Positions 54,536-63,089 of a DNA stretch of 64,000 nucleotides are shown here, one piece after another (position 1 is the stretch's first letter; every line of letters starts with the position of its first letter). The DNA is from Dryocola sp051297175 (GTDB lineage Bacteria > Pseudomonadota > Gammaproteobacteria > Enterobacterales > Enterobacteriaceae): assembly GCF_051297175.1 (NCBI RefSeq), contig NZ_JBINNY010000001.1:2790001-2854000 (forward strand), given 5' to 3'. A program made the translations under genes and the position numbers. The notes beneath the pieces are model-generated. The model saw only the letters and a list, made by a program, of their open reading frames with translations. It was not told the DNA's origin and did not search any database.

Positions 54536-55897
54536 CTACTCCTGGAGGCTGCGCATCACCTGCGCAAACTGTACGTTGCTTTGTTCATCGAGCGGATGCT
54601 GCCTGTCAGTTATCACCTGCCTTCCAGCGACCCACACGTCTCTAATTTGTTCTCTTTGCCCGCCGAACAGCCAGCGGTTGATCAGCGCGTAATCTTCTAC
54701 GTGGGCCAGCCACGAATCCTTTTCTAGCACCAGCCAGTCTGCGCGATAGCCAGGCGCGATGATTCCCATCGTCACGCCACAGGCCTGCGCGCCACCTGCG
54801 GCGGCCTGCCGCCAGAGCACTTCGCCCACCTGCGGCAGCTCCGGCAGCGTAATACGATTGCGGCGACGGTCGCGCAGGCGCTGACCGTATTCGAGCCAGC
54901 GTAATTCTTCAAGCGCGCTCACCGACACGTGGCTGTCCGAGCCAATCCCCCAATGGCCGCCCTGGGCGATAAAATCATTCGCCGGGAAAATGCCGTCGCC
55001 AAGATTTGCCTCGGTGGTTGGGCACAAACCCGCCACGGCGCGGCTTTCGACGATCTGCGTGACTTCGTCTGCCGCCAGATGCGTGGCGTGGATCAGGCAC
55101 CAGCGGTCGTCCACCGCGAAGCGGTTATACAGCCAGTTAATCGGCCGCTCGCCGCTCCAGGCGATACAGTCGTTGACTTCTTTTTCCTGCTCGGCGATAT
55201 GGATATGCACCGGCAGGCGGTAGTCGCTGGCCTCGAGCACGTCTTCCATCTGCTCCTGGGTCACCGCCCGCAGCGAATGGAAACACAGCCCCTGGTTAAT
55301 GAGCGGATAGCGGCTCAGCGCCTTCGCCAGCGCCTGCTGCTGGCGTAAATAGCGGTCGACGTCCTGAATAAAACGTTTCTGCCCCGGCTGCGCGGGCTGC
55401 GCGCCAAATCCGGCATAGCTGTACAGCACGGGGAGCAGCGTTTGGCCGATGCCACTGTTATCGGCAGCAACCACCAGTTGCTGTAGCATCATATCGCCCG
55501 AGGCATAGGGTTTGCCATTAACGTCATGATGTAAATAGTGAAATTCCGCGACCTGGGTGTAGCCGCCCTTGAGCATATCGATATACAGCCGGGTGGCGAT
55601 AGCGCCGATCTGCTCCGGCGTGAGCTTTTGCACCATGCGGTACATAAGCTCGCGCCACGTCCAGAAACTGTCCTGCGGATTGCCCGCCACTTCGGTCAGT
55701 CCGGCCATCGCCCGTTGAAAAGCGTGCGAATGCAGGTTTGCTATCGAAGGGATAACCACGCCCGGCAGCAGCGTTGCGCCGTCGGGCGACGCGCCGACCT
55801 CGATGTGGCTAATCACGCCCTGCTCGTTGACGGTAATACGCACATTGTGTCCCCACCCCTGCGGGAGCATCACGGACGGTGCAAAAAATGCCGGCAT
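54536..55897 (-). CDS. hutF: Formimidoylglutamate deiminase
   Basis: The 453-residue amidohydrolase removes ammonia from N-formimino-L-glutamate, giving N-formyl-L-glutamate. Zinc ligands are in NLHSHAFQRAMAG, further His in HIAEQ and HATHL, and the catalytic Asp in GIGSDSHVS. Presence of HutF means the five-step Pseudomonas-type route is used. A GAAGGAACC site precedes the ATG. It is divergent from hutI. Confidence 0.93.
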   Translation of the reverse strand: MPAFFAPSVMLPQGWGHNVRITVNEQGVISHIEVGASPDGATLLPGVVIPSIANLHSHAFQRAMAGLTEVAGNPQDSFWTWRELMYRMVQKLTPEQIGAIATRLYIDMLKGGYTQVAEFHYLHHDVNGKPYASGDMMLQQLVVAADNSGIGQTLLPVLYSYAGFGAQPAQPGQKRFIQDVDRYLRQQQALAKALSRYPLINQGLCFHSLRAVTQEQMEDVLEASDYRLPVHIHIAEQEKEVNDCIAWSGERPINWLYNRFAVDDRWCLIHATHLAADEVTQIVESRAVAGLCPTTEANLGDGIFPANDFIAQGGHWGIGSDSHVSVSALEELRWLEYGQRLRDRRRNRITLPELPQVGEVLWRQAAAGGAQACGVTMGIIAPGYRADWLVLEKDSWLAHVEDYALINRWLFGGQREQIRDVWVAGRQVITDRQHPLDEQSNVQFAQVMRSLQE

Positions 55898-56083
55898 AGT
55901 TCGGTTCCTTCTCTTAACGGTGACAATGATTTAGCGATAATTCCGCGCCGACGCAAAAGAAATTTATGGCCGTCCGCAAGGGGCGACAAAATTTGTGTGG
56001 CGGGCTGCAAATTGCTGCAACGGGGCCGTCAAAACGACCGGCGGCTGTTGATGAATTTAGCACGCTGTGCCAGGTTGTTTGTA

Positions 56084-56097
56084 ATTGTCTATACAAC
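56084..56097. promoter_or_regulatory. HutC operator, hutF/hutI side
   Basis: ATTGTCTATACAAC is the inverse complement of the site near hutH except for one end base. It lies 17 bp before the hutI start, so a bound repressor would block the promoter or early transcription of hutIG, and perhaps divergent hutF. Confidence 0.8.
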
Positions 56098-56113
56098 CCA
56101 ACCGGAGAATGTC

Positions 56114-57343
56114 ATGTCCTCCCCCGTAACTTGCGATAGCCTGTGGAGCGGTGCCACCCTGGTCACCATGAAAGACGGGCAGTACCACGTCATCGAAAAC
56201 GGCGCGCTCGCCGTGCAGCACGGAAAAATAATCTGGCTCGGGCCGAAGGATGAACTGCCCGAGATACGCGCGCAGGCGCATCACCACCTGGACGGCGGCA
56301 TCGTGATGCCGGGCTTTATCGACTGCCACACGCACCTGGTCTTTGGCGGCGACCGCAGCGCGGAGTTTGAAAAACGCCTGAACGGCGTGAGCTACGCGCA
56401 GATTGCGGCGGAGGGAGGCGGCATAATCTCGACGGTGCGCAACACCCGCGCGGCAAGCGAAGATGAGCTGCTGGCCAGCGCCCGGCAGCGGCTAAATCAT
56501 CTGCTGGCGGAGGGCGTCACCAGCGTCGAGATAAAATCAGGCTACGGCCTGGATATCGACAACGAAATCAAAATGCTGCGCGTGATCCGCAGGCTTGGCG
56601 AGCTGGCCCCCGTTGAGGTCTATGCCACCTGCCTTGCGGCCCACGCCATTCCCCCCGAATTTAACGGCGACGGCGACGCGTGGATAGATGTGGTCTGCGA
56701 GCAGCTGTTGCCACGGGTTGCGCAGGAAAAGCTGGCCGATGCGGTAGACGCATTCTGCGAGCACCTGGCCTTCAGCCCGACGCAGACGGAGCGCGTTTTT
56801 GAAGCCGCGCGCGAGCTGGGCCTGCCGATAAAACTGCACGCCGAGCAGCTTTCCCCGCTCGCCGGAAGCAGCCTTGCCGCCCGCTACCACGCCCTGTCCG
56901 CCGATCACCTCGAATACGCAACGGATGAGGACGCACGCGCGATGGCCGCAGGCAACACCGTCGCGGTGCTGCTGCCCGGCGCGTTCTACCTGCTGCGCGA
57001 AAAACAGCATCCGCCGGTTGCCGCGTTTCGCAAGCACGGCGTACCGATGGCGATTGCCAGCGACGCCAATCCCGGCACCTCGCCCGCACTCTCCCTGCGC
57101 CTGATGCTCAATATGGCCTGCACCCTCTTTGGCCTGACGCCGGAAGAGGCGCTGGCGGGCGTGACGATCCATGCGGCGCGGGCGCTGGGTATTCACAGCA
57201 GCCACGGCAGCCTTGAGGTGGGCAAAATTGCCAACTTTGTGCACTGGCCCGTGGCACGCCCGGCGGAACTGGTCTATTGGTTAGGGGGGCAACTGCCCTG
57301 CACCGTGATTTATCAGGGAGAGAAACGTGAAAGCAGCCTTTGA
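56114..57343 (+). CDS. hutI: Imidazolonepropionase
   Basis: The 409-residue zinc amidohydrolase opens the ring of imidazolone-5-propionate to formiminoglutamate, the third hut step. Metal ligands are in IDCHTHLVFGGDR, with further His in LHAEQL and the Asp in IASDANPGTS. The ATG at 56114 has a CGGAG site; the open frame extends further upstream, but across the hutF promoter. Its 3' end overlaps hutG by 17 bases. Confidence 0.94.
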   Translation: MSSPVTCDSLWSGATLVTMKDGQYHVIENGALAVQHGKIIWLGPKDELPEIRAQAHHHLDGGIVMPGFIDCHTHLVFGGDRSAEFEKRLNGVSYAQIAAEGGGIISTVRNTRAASEDELLASARQRLNHLLAEGVTSVEIKSGYGLDIDNEIKMLRVIRRLGELAPVEVYATCLAAHAIPPEFNGDGDAWIDVVCEQLLPRVAQEKLADAVDAFCEHLAFSPTQTERVFEAARELGLPIKLHAEQLSPLAGSSLAARYHALSADHLEYATDEDARAMAAGNTVAVLLPGAFYLLREKQHPPVAAFRKHGVPMAIASDANPGTSPALSLRLMLNMACTLFGLTPEEALAGVTIHAARALGIHSSHGSLEVGKIANFVHWPVARPAELVYWLGGQLPCTVIYQGEKRESSL

Positions 57344-58124
57344 GTTTACCCCAGGGAAACTGCCGCTTCTGGTGAGTATCCCCCACGCGGGAACGGCCCT
57401 GACGCCGGAAGTTGAGGCAGGACTGAGCGAAGCCGCGCGTCCACTTCCGGATACCGACTGGCACATCCCGCAGCTTTATAATTTCGCGCGCGACCTGGGC
57501 GCAGGCGTGCTGATCGGCAACTATTCCCGCATGGTTATCGACCTGAACCGTCCGGCGGACGACGCGCCGCTCTACGCCACGGCGACCACGGGCCTCTACC
57601 CGGACACGCTTTTCGACGGCACGCCAACCTTCCTGCCGGGTAAAACGCCGAACGACGCGCAGCGCAAAGCTGCGCTGGAGAACATCTGGCAGCCCTATCA
57701 TCAGAAAATCCGCGCCGAGCTGGAACGCCTGAAAGCCGAACACGGTTACGCCCTGCTGTTTGACGCGCATTCCATCGCCAGCCGCATCCCGCGCCTGTTC
57801 GACGGGCAGCTGCCGGACCTCAACTTGGGTACCAACAGCGGGCGCAGCTGCGATGAGCTGATCGAAGAACACCTTGTGGCCTGCGCCGCAGGTCAGAAAG
57901 AATTTAGCTGGGTGGTCAACGGGCGCTTTAAGGGCGGGTATATCACCCGCGCCTACGGCAATCCTGCGCAGGGCATTCACGCCGTGCAGCTGGAGCTTGC
58001 GCAGCGTAACTATATGGAAGAAGAAGCGCCGTTCGCCTGGCGTGAGGATCGTGCAGCACGGCTACAGCCGCTGCTTGAACAGGTTATCCGCGCCATGCTC
58101 GGCAGCGCGCGGCAGATAGCGTAA
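57327..58124 (+). CDS. hutG: N-formylglutamate deformylase, GTG start
   Basis: The 265-residue enzyme hydrolyses N-formyl-L-glutamate to glutamate and formate, the last step of the five-step pathway. SIPHAGTALTPE, the metal-site histidines (DAHSI) and GGYITRAYG are the family motifs. It is the Pseudomonas-type HutG, not the arginase-like formiminoglutamase of Klebsiella or Salmonella that shares the name. A GGGAG site precedes the GTG within hutI. Confidence 0.92.
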   Translation: MKAAFEFTPGKLPLLVSIPHAGTALTPEVEAGLSEAARPLPDTDWHIPQLYNFARDLGAGVLIGNYSRMVIDLNRPADDAPLYATATTGLYPDTLFDGTPTFLPGKTPNDAQRKAALENIWQPYHQKIRAELERLKAEHGYALLFDAHSIASRIPRLFDGQLPDLNLGTNSGRSCDELIEEHLVACAAGQKEFSWVVNGRFKGGYITRAYGNPAQGIHAVQLELAQRNYMEEEAPFAWREDRAARLQPLLEQVIRAMLGSARQIA

Positions 58125-58132
58125 CAAAGAAA

Positions 58133-58183
58133 ACCGCCGGTCCTGTCCACAGCGACTTCGCTATTGTGGACAGGACCGGCGGT
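58133..58183. terminator. Long bidirectional hairpin between hutG and spy
   Basis: A perfect 19-bp inverted repeat (58133-58151 with 58165-58183) encloses a loop that itself contains a short inner palindrome (AGCGA/TCGCT). It lies between the convergent hutG and spy genes. The stem is much longer than most intrinsic terminators. Confidence 0.85.
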
Positions 58184-58201
58184 CTTAAGTCAATCGATCG
58201 G

Positions 58202-58690
58202 TTATTCCTGATCTACGGGCATTTTACCGTCATGCGCCGGACGTTCTGTCAGACGCTTCTCAAAATTGGCATTAAACTGCTTTTTCTGTTCCGGGGTCAG
58301 AATGTTGTAGATCTTGTTCTGCGTTTCCATGTGGGCAAGCATGCGGGCTTTATTCTGCTCGGCCATTTTATTCACCTGCGCCTCGGCCTTAGCCTTGTCG
58401 AAGCTGTCGCTGGCGATGATGCTGTGCGCCGCGCGGCGTTCCTCTACGGATGGACGATCCATCTTACCGCGCTGCTCTTTCATGATGTCGCGGATCTGCG
58501 TTTTCTGCGCGTCGGTGAGGTTTAGGTTTTTGAACATCATGTCGTGATGACCGCCGCGTGGGCCTTTATGGTGCATCATCGGCGCGTCGGTTTTCGCCGC
58601 GGTGGTGGTGGTCGCATCAGCGGCATGAGCCAGGTTAGCCGCGCCCAGGGCCAGAGTTGAAGCAACAAACAGAGCAGTTAATTTACGCAT
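58202..58690 (-). CDS. spy: Periplasmic chaperone Spy
   Basis: The 162-residue, ATP-independent chaperone prevents protein aggregation in the periplasm and is induced by envelope stress (Cpx, Bae). It has a signal peptide ending HAA near residue 23 and two LTxxQ-like motifs (LNLTDAQKTQ and ILTPEQKKQF). The mature chain is long-helical and Met/His-rich at its N-terminus. A GAAAGGAAAAAAAC site precedes the ATG. A CpxR site could not be placed with confidence. Confidence 0.93.
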   Translation of the reverse strand: MRKLTALFVASTLALGAANLAHAADATTTTAAKTDAPMMHHKGPRGGHHDMMFKNLNLTDAQKTQIRDIMKEQRGKMDRPSVEERRAAHSIIASDSFDKAKAEAQVNKMAEQNKARMLAHMETQNKIYNILTPEQKKQFNANFEKRLTERPAHDGKMPVDQE

Positions 58691-59113
58691 AGTTTTTTTC
58701 CTTTCGTTTTGCCCGTCATCTTTTCTGCTACAGCGGCGTTGGCTTCACAGTTTCCTTCTGGTCACTTAGCAAACTAAGCTCCCAGGCATCTTCTGCTTGC
58801 CGCCTTGCTGTAACCGAAAATCTTTAGGGCAAGGACATTTTATTTACGACAGGTTCTGCCGTGTTGACGAGATTAAGTCTACGGGAGGTATCGTCAAGGA
58901 GTCGGTAGCATCGGTAAAGCATTGAAAGGGTAAAAAACAATCTTGCAGCAATTATGGAGAAAATAAGAATAAAGGCGGGGAGAATTGCAACGAAATATAA
59001 CAATATGTTGATTTTAAAGAAATTATGAAGAGAGTGTATATGATTTAAGGCGTCGAAGAAAGCAGCAGCTTCGGATTTATCCGTATATTGATAACGCGCC
59101 GGGATTAAATAAA
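58691..59113. other. Gene-free spy-astE interval with possible structured leader
   Basis: These 423 bp hold no convincing ORF. Next to spy, at 58759-58784, a stem-loop (CTTAG at 58765-58769, CTAAG at 58774-58778, with outer TGG/CCA pairing) suggests a structured spy leader. The rest (about 58850-59110) is AT-rich and shows no repeat or known motif that I can recognise. Confidence 0.5.
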
Positions 59114-59134
59114 CGGCTCTTGCGTTAAGAGCCG
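59114..59134 (-). terminator. Terminator after astE
   Basis: A perfect eight-bp stem (59114-59121 with 59127-59134) followed on the minus strand by a T-rich stretch lies just past the astE stop. It ends the ast operon. Confidence 0.88.
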
Positions 59135-59140
59135 ACTAAA

Positions 59141-60106
59141 TTATATTTCCCGCAGCATCAAACCCGCCCGTAAACCCAGGGCAACGTTGGGGTTGGGGAA
59201 TAAAACAAACTCTTTATCTTCCTGCACCACGTAGCGCGTGCTGCCGTCTTCGGCCAGCAGCGTGCCTTTCGGAAAGGCGGTGAAGTTTTGCGTCTGCTCG
59301 CCCATGTGCAGCACGAAGGTTTCCGACAAACGAGTGATCTGCTGCGCCACCTCGTAATGCAGCGGTTCGGCCTCGGCAATAGGCAGCTCCCCGCCGACAA
59401 GCAGCGCCCCAAGCGCCCGCTTCGTCACCTCAAACTGGCTAAGGTCATTTTTGCCGAACGGCTGCGCCTTGCCCAGCTCGAGCGTGCAGCTCAGCGCCGT
59501 AAAGTGCTCGCCGCTAAAGTGGCTGAAGGTGCCGCCCGGCTCGCGGTGAAAGACCAGCGCCTGTAGCCCCGCGCAGCCCATCCAGGTGAGAAAACCCGGA
59601 TCGTAAGGCACGGCCCGCGCGGGCAGCACGCCAAAACGAGGGTGGTAAGAGCTGCGAATCGCGGTGTGCATATCAAGATGCCAGAGAACGGCCTCTTCGC
59701 CCTGTGACCAGAACAGCTCAAGCGCGTGTTCAAGGCGGCAGGCCCGCTGGGTTTCAATGCTTTCCGGAAACTGCTGCCAGCGCCCGCCGAACATGCGGTT
59801 CATGTCGCTGTGCATAAAACGTTTGTTGTGGCGCAGCGCCGCCGGGTTGCCAAGAATAACCAGCAGCCGCCACTGAAGCGGCATGTTTCCCGCCAGCAGC
59901 TCATCCACCAGCTCGGCGAGGATTTCGACCGGTGCCGTTTCGTTGCCGTGCACCCCGGCCGACAGCACCAGCGCCTTATCCACGGGCTGGTTTGGCGTAA
60001 TCGTTAAAATACCTTCGTCACACAGCTGCCAGTGCAGATGCGCGTTTTTCCCTTCGGTTTGCGTTGGCGCTTTCCCCGCCAGGGTCTGCGCCAGAAAATC
60101 CAGCAT
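59141..60106 (-). CDS. astE: Succinylglutamate desuccinylase
   Basis: The 321-residue zinc enzyme (AspA/AstE family) splits N-succinylglutamate to succinate and glutamate, the last step of the AST arginine pathway. Zinc ligands are in VHGNETAPVE and the His in WHLDMHTA; the catalytic Glu region is CTLELGKAQPFG. An AAAGGAGG site precedes the ATG. A REP-bearing gap of about 180 bp separates it from astB, in the same direction. Confidence 0.95.
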   Translation of the reverse strand: MLDFLAQTLAGKAPTQTEGKNAHLHWQLCDEGILTITPNQPVDKALVLSAGVHGNETAPVEILAELVDELLAGNMPLQWRLLVILGNPAALRHNKRFMHSDMNRMFGGRWQQFPESIETQRACRLEHALELFWSQGEEAVLWHLDMHTAIRSSYHPRFGVLPARAVPYDPGFLTWMGCAGLQALVFHREPGGTFSHFSGEHFTALSCTLELGKAQPFGKNDLSQFEVTKRALGALLVGGELPIAEAEPLHYEVAQQITRLSETFVLHMGEQTQNFTAFPKGTLLAEDGSTRYVVQEDKEFVLFPNPNVALGLRAGLMLREI

Positions 60107-60142
60107 TGTGCCTCCTTTATGTATGCATCGTTGGGCCGCTAT

Positions 60143-60272
60143 GTTGGATGGCGCTTACGCTTATCCAACCTACAAACCAAACAGAATTCGTAGGGCGCTT
60201 CCATTTATCCAAGCTACTTATCCAAGCTACGAACTAAAAACCTGCAGGGCGGATAGGTGATGCGCCGTCCGC
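60143..60272. repeat. REP-like units between astB and astE
   Basis: A good palindromic unit at 60143-60173 (GTTGGATGGCGCTTACGCTT start) is followed by degenerate sequence with a 13-bp tandem duplication of TTATCCAAGCTAC (60204-60230) and another weak unit at 60244-60272. Lying inside the ast operon, it could stabilise the upstream mRNA or reduce astE expression. Confidence 0.7.
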
Positions 60273-60285
60273 CGCTATCCGTGCA

Positions 60286-61614
60286 TTAAAGCTGAAACGG
60301 ATAAACTGACCCTAAGTCTAGTATACGCGTCAGCTCGTCGAGCGCGTCTCTTCCTTCGCGCAGCAGCTGCGGGTCCGCCAGGTCGGCCTGCGTCAGGCGG
60401 TCGCGATACCAGCGGTCCACCCAGCTATTCAGCGTTTCAAACAGCGCGTCGTTCATCATGACGGCCGGATTGACCGCCTGCTGCTCGGCCTCGGTCAGGA
60501 CGACGCGCAGGCGCAGACACGCCGGGCCGCCGCCGTTCGCCATGCTTTCGCGCAGGTCGAACACCTTCAGTTCGCTAATGGGATTATCCGCCTCCAGCAG
60601 CTCGTTGAGATAGCGCCACACGCCCGCATGCTGGCGGGCCTCTTCCGGCAGGATCAGCATCATGCTGCCGTCGTCGCGGCTCAGCAGCTGGCTGTTAAAC
60701 AGATAGGTAGCAACGGCGTCCGCCACGGAAACCCGGTTTGCCGGGACCTCAACGGCCGAAAAGCCCGCTACTTTCTCACGTAGGGTTTGATAAAGCTCGC
60801 GCTGATGCAAAAAAGCCTGCTCGTGGCAGAACAACACCTGGCGGTTGGAGACCGCAATCACGTCGTTGTGGAACACGCCCTGGTCGATAACCGCCGGGTT
60901 CTGCTGGGCGTAAACCACCTGCTCGGGGTTAACCTGGTTAAGACGAGCCACGGCCCGGCTTGCCTCAAGCGTCTGGCGGGCCGGGTAGCGCGCCGGGATC
61001 AGCCCCGCCTTCGCCTCCTCGCGCCCGTAGACGAAAAGCTGCACGCAGGGATCGCCGTACGTCCCGCCGAGGCGGTTGTGGTTCGCTGCCCCTTCGTCGC
61101 CAAACATGGCCACCTGCGGCAGCGCGCCGTGCACGCTGAAATACTGCTCGTTGTGAAAGATGGCGTGCAGCAAGCTTTCGGTGGTCGGCGCTTCGCTTGC
61201 GCGGTGGAATTTGTTGTTCAGGTTGGCGACCGTCAGGTGCACCTTGCCGTCCAGGCTGTCCGCCGAAGGGGAAACGGTTGCCGCGTTCGCCACCCACATA
61301 GAGGACGCAGAGCTTGCGGCAGAAAGCAGCTGCGGAGCCTGCTTCGCGGCACGCTCAACGACCTGCGCGTCGCTGCCGGTAAAGCCAAGCTGGCGCAGCA
61401 CGGGCACGTTCGGGCGCTCCTGCGGCGGGATCACGCCCTGCACAAATCCGGCATCGGCCAGCGCTTTCATCTTCAGCAGGCCCTGTTTAGCCGCAAGCTT
61501 CGGGTTGGAAACCCGATACTGATGCCTGGTGGACGCTTCGTTGCCGAACGACAGCCCGGCGTAGTGGTGGGTCAACCCCACCAGGCCGTCAAAATTGACC
61601 TCGCGGGCTTTCAT
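60286..61614 (-). CDS. astB: N-succinylarginine dihydrolase
   Basis: The 442-residue amidinotransferase-fold enzyme converts N-succinylarginine to succinylornithine, releasing two ammonia and CO2, the second AST step. The N-terminal VNFDGLVGLTHHYAGLSFGN and the active-site Cys near the C-terminus (NGGGPACLRLRV) are intact. The start overlaps the astD stop (ATGA) and has a GGAGC site, so translation is coupled. Confidence 0.95.
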   Translation of the reverse strand: MKAREVNFDGLVGLTHHYAGLSFGNEASTRHQYRVSNPKLAAKQGLLKMKALADAGFVQGVIPPQERPNVPVLRQLGFTGSDAQVVERAAKQAPQLLSAASSASSMWVANAATVSPSADSLDGKVHLTVANLNNKFHRASEAPTTESLLHAIFHNEQYFSVHGALPQVAMFGDEGAANHNRLGGTYGDPCVQLFVYGREEAKAGLIPARYPARQTLEASRAVARLNQVNPEQVVYAQQNPAVIDQGVFHNDVIAVSNRQVLFCHEQAFLHQRELYQTLREKVAGFSAVEVPANRVSVADAVATYLFNSQLLSRDDGSMMLILPEEARQHAGVWRYLNELLEADNPISELKVFDLRESMANGGGPACLRLRVVLTEAEQQAVNPAVMMNDALFETLNSWVDRWYRDRLTQADLADPQLLREGRDALDELTRILDLGSVYPFQL

Positions 61615-63089
61615 GGCTGCTCCTCACGGCTGAAATCAAGCCCCGGGCTGAGCGTTTCCGGCAGCGAAAATCTCGAGCTTTCCAGCGTCGCCATCGGCCA
61701 GGCGCAGTAGTCCGCCGCGTACCAGGCGCTGGCGCGGTGGTTGCCGGAGGCGCCCACGCCGCCAAAGGGTGCGGTGCTCGCCGCCCCGGTCAGAGGTTTG
61801 TTCCAGTTAACGATACCGGCGCGCGCCTCAAGCAGCAGCTGTTCGAACTGCTCGCGGCTCGGGGAAATCAGCCCGCTCGCCAGCCCGAATCGCGTGTCGT
61901 TCGCCATGCGGATAGCATCGTCAAAGCTGTCGTAGCGGTACACCGCCAGCAGCGGGCCGAAGACTTCTTCATCCGGCACGTTCGCCACGTCGGTCAGCTC
62001 GACAATCCCCGGCGTGAGCAGAGAAGTGCCCGCTTCAACAAGCTTCGGCTCAAGCAACGCTTTACCGCCGCGCGCCAGATGTTCCTGCCACGCGGTCAGC
62101 ACGCGCTCTGCGGCCTGCGCGGAAATCAGCCCGCCGATAAACGGCTGCGGCTCGGCGTCCCACGCGCCGGGCTTAATGCGCGACGCCACTTCCACCAGAC
62201 GCCTGATAAACGCGTCGCCCTGCTCGCCCGTCTTCACCAGCAGGCGGCGGGCGCAGGTGCAGCGCTGCCCGGCGGTGATAAACGCGGACTGAATCGCCAG
62301 ATGCACGGCACCGTCCAGATCCAGCGGATCCTCAACGATTAACGGGTTATTGCCGCCCATTTCCAGCGCGAGAATTTTCTCCGGCTGCCCGGCAAACTGG
62401 CGGTGCAGCTGGTAGCCGGTGTTGGCGCTGCCGGTAAACAGCAGGCCGTCAAGACTGCTCTGCTGCGCCAGCGCCTGGCCGGTTTCCCGCCCGCCCTGCA
62501 CCAGGTTCAGCACGCCGGGCGGCACGCCAGCCTCTTCCCACAGCTTCATCACCTGTTCGCCGATGCGCGGCGTCAGCTCGCTCGGCTTGAGAATAATCGT
62601 GTTGCCCGCCAGCAGGCCGGGAACGATATGGCCGTTCGGCAGGTGGCCCGGCAGGTTATAAGGCCCAAAAACCGCCAGCACGCCGTGGGGACGATGGCGC
62701 AACGTTGCCGCGCCGTCCGGCATGACGGTGTGCGTTTCGCCGGTACGCGTGTGGTATGCCTTAATGGAAATGGCGATTTTGTTAATCATCGCGGTGGCCT
62801 CGGTCGCCGCCTCCCAGCGCGGCTTGCCGGTTTCCTGGGCGATGGTGGCGGTCAGCGCATCTTTGTTTTCTTCCAGCAGGCGAGCGAACTGCTCAACGAT
62901 GGCCTGGCGTTCGGCAAAGCTTTTTTTGGCCCACGCCGGGAATGCCGCACGTGCAGCGCCACAGGCAGACGCAACCTGCTCGCCGTCCGCGGCCTGGCCT
63001 TCCCAAAGCAGATCGCCGTTCACCGGGTTGTGCTTTTGCATCGCTTCGCCGCGGCCTGCGGTCCATGTTCCGTTAATCCACTGGGTCAT
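61611..63089 (-). CDS. astD: Succinylglutamate semialdehyde dehydrogenase
   Basis: The 492-residue NAD-dependent aldehyde dehydrogenase oxidises succinylglutamate semialdehyde to succinylglutamate. The catalytic Cys lies in TAGQRCTCARR and the Glu in LALEMGGNNP. The ATG at 63089 gives MTQWINGTW and the E. coli length, with GGAG upstream; the longer in-frame extension overlaps astA. Start overlaps the astA stop. Confidence 0.96.
   Translation of the reverse strand: MTQWINGTWTAGRGEAMQKHNPVNGDLLWEGQAADGEQVASACGAARAAFPAWAKKSFAERQAIVEQFARLLEENKDALTATIAQETGKPRWEAATEATAMINKIAISIKAYHTRTGETHTVMPDGAATLRHRPHGVLAVFGPYNLPGHLPNGHIVPGLLAGNTIILKPSELTPRIGEQVMKLWEEAGVPPGVLNLVQGGRETGQALAQQSSLDGLLFTGSANTGYQLHRQFAGQPEKILALEMGGNNPLIVEDPLDLDGAVHLAIQSAFITAGQRCTCARRLLVKTGEQGDAFIRRLVEVASRIKPGAWDAEPQPFIGGLISAQAAERVLTAWQEHLARGGKALLEPKLVEAGTSLLTPGIVELTDVANVPDEEVFGPLLAVYRYDSFDDAIRMANDTRFGLASGLISPSREQFEQLLLEARAGIVNWNKPLTGAASTAPFGGVGASGNHRASAWYAADYCAWPMATLESSRFSLPETLSPGLDFSREEQP

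Noticed and set aside
58914..58936. Pair of GTAAA pentamers as a CpxR site for spy
   Set aside because: The spacing is 11 bases rather than the usual 4-8, and the site is over 220 bp upstream of the gene.
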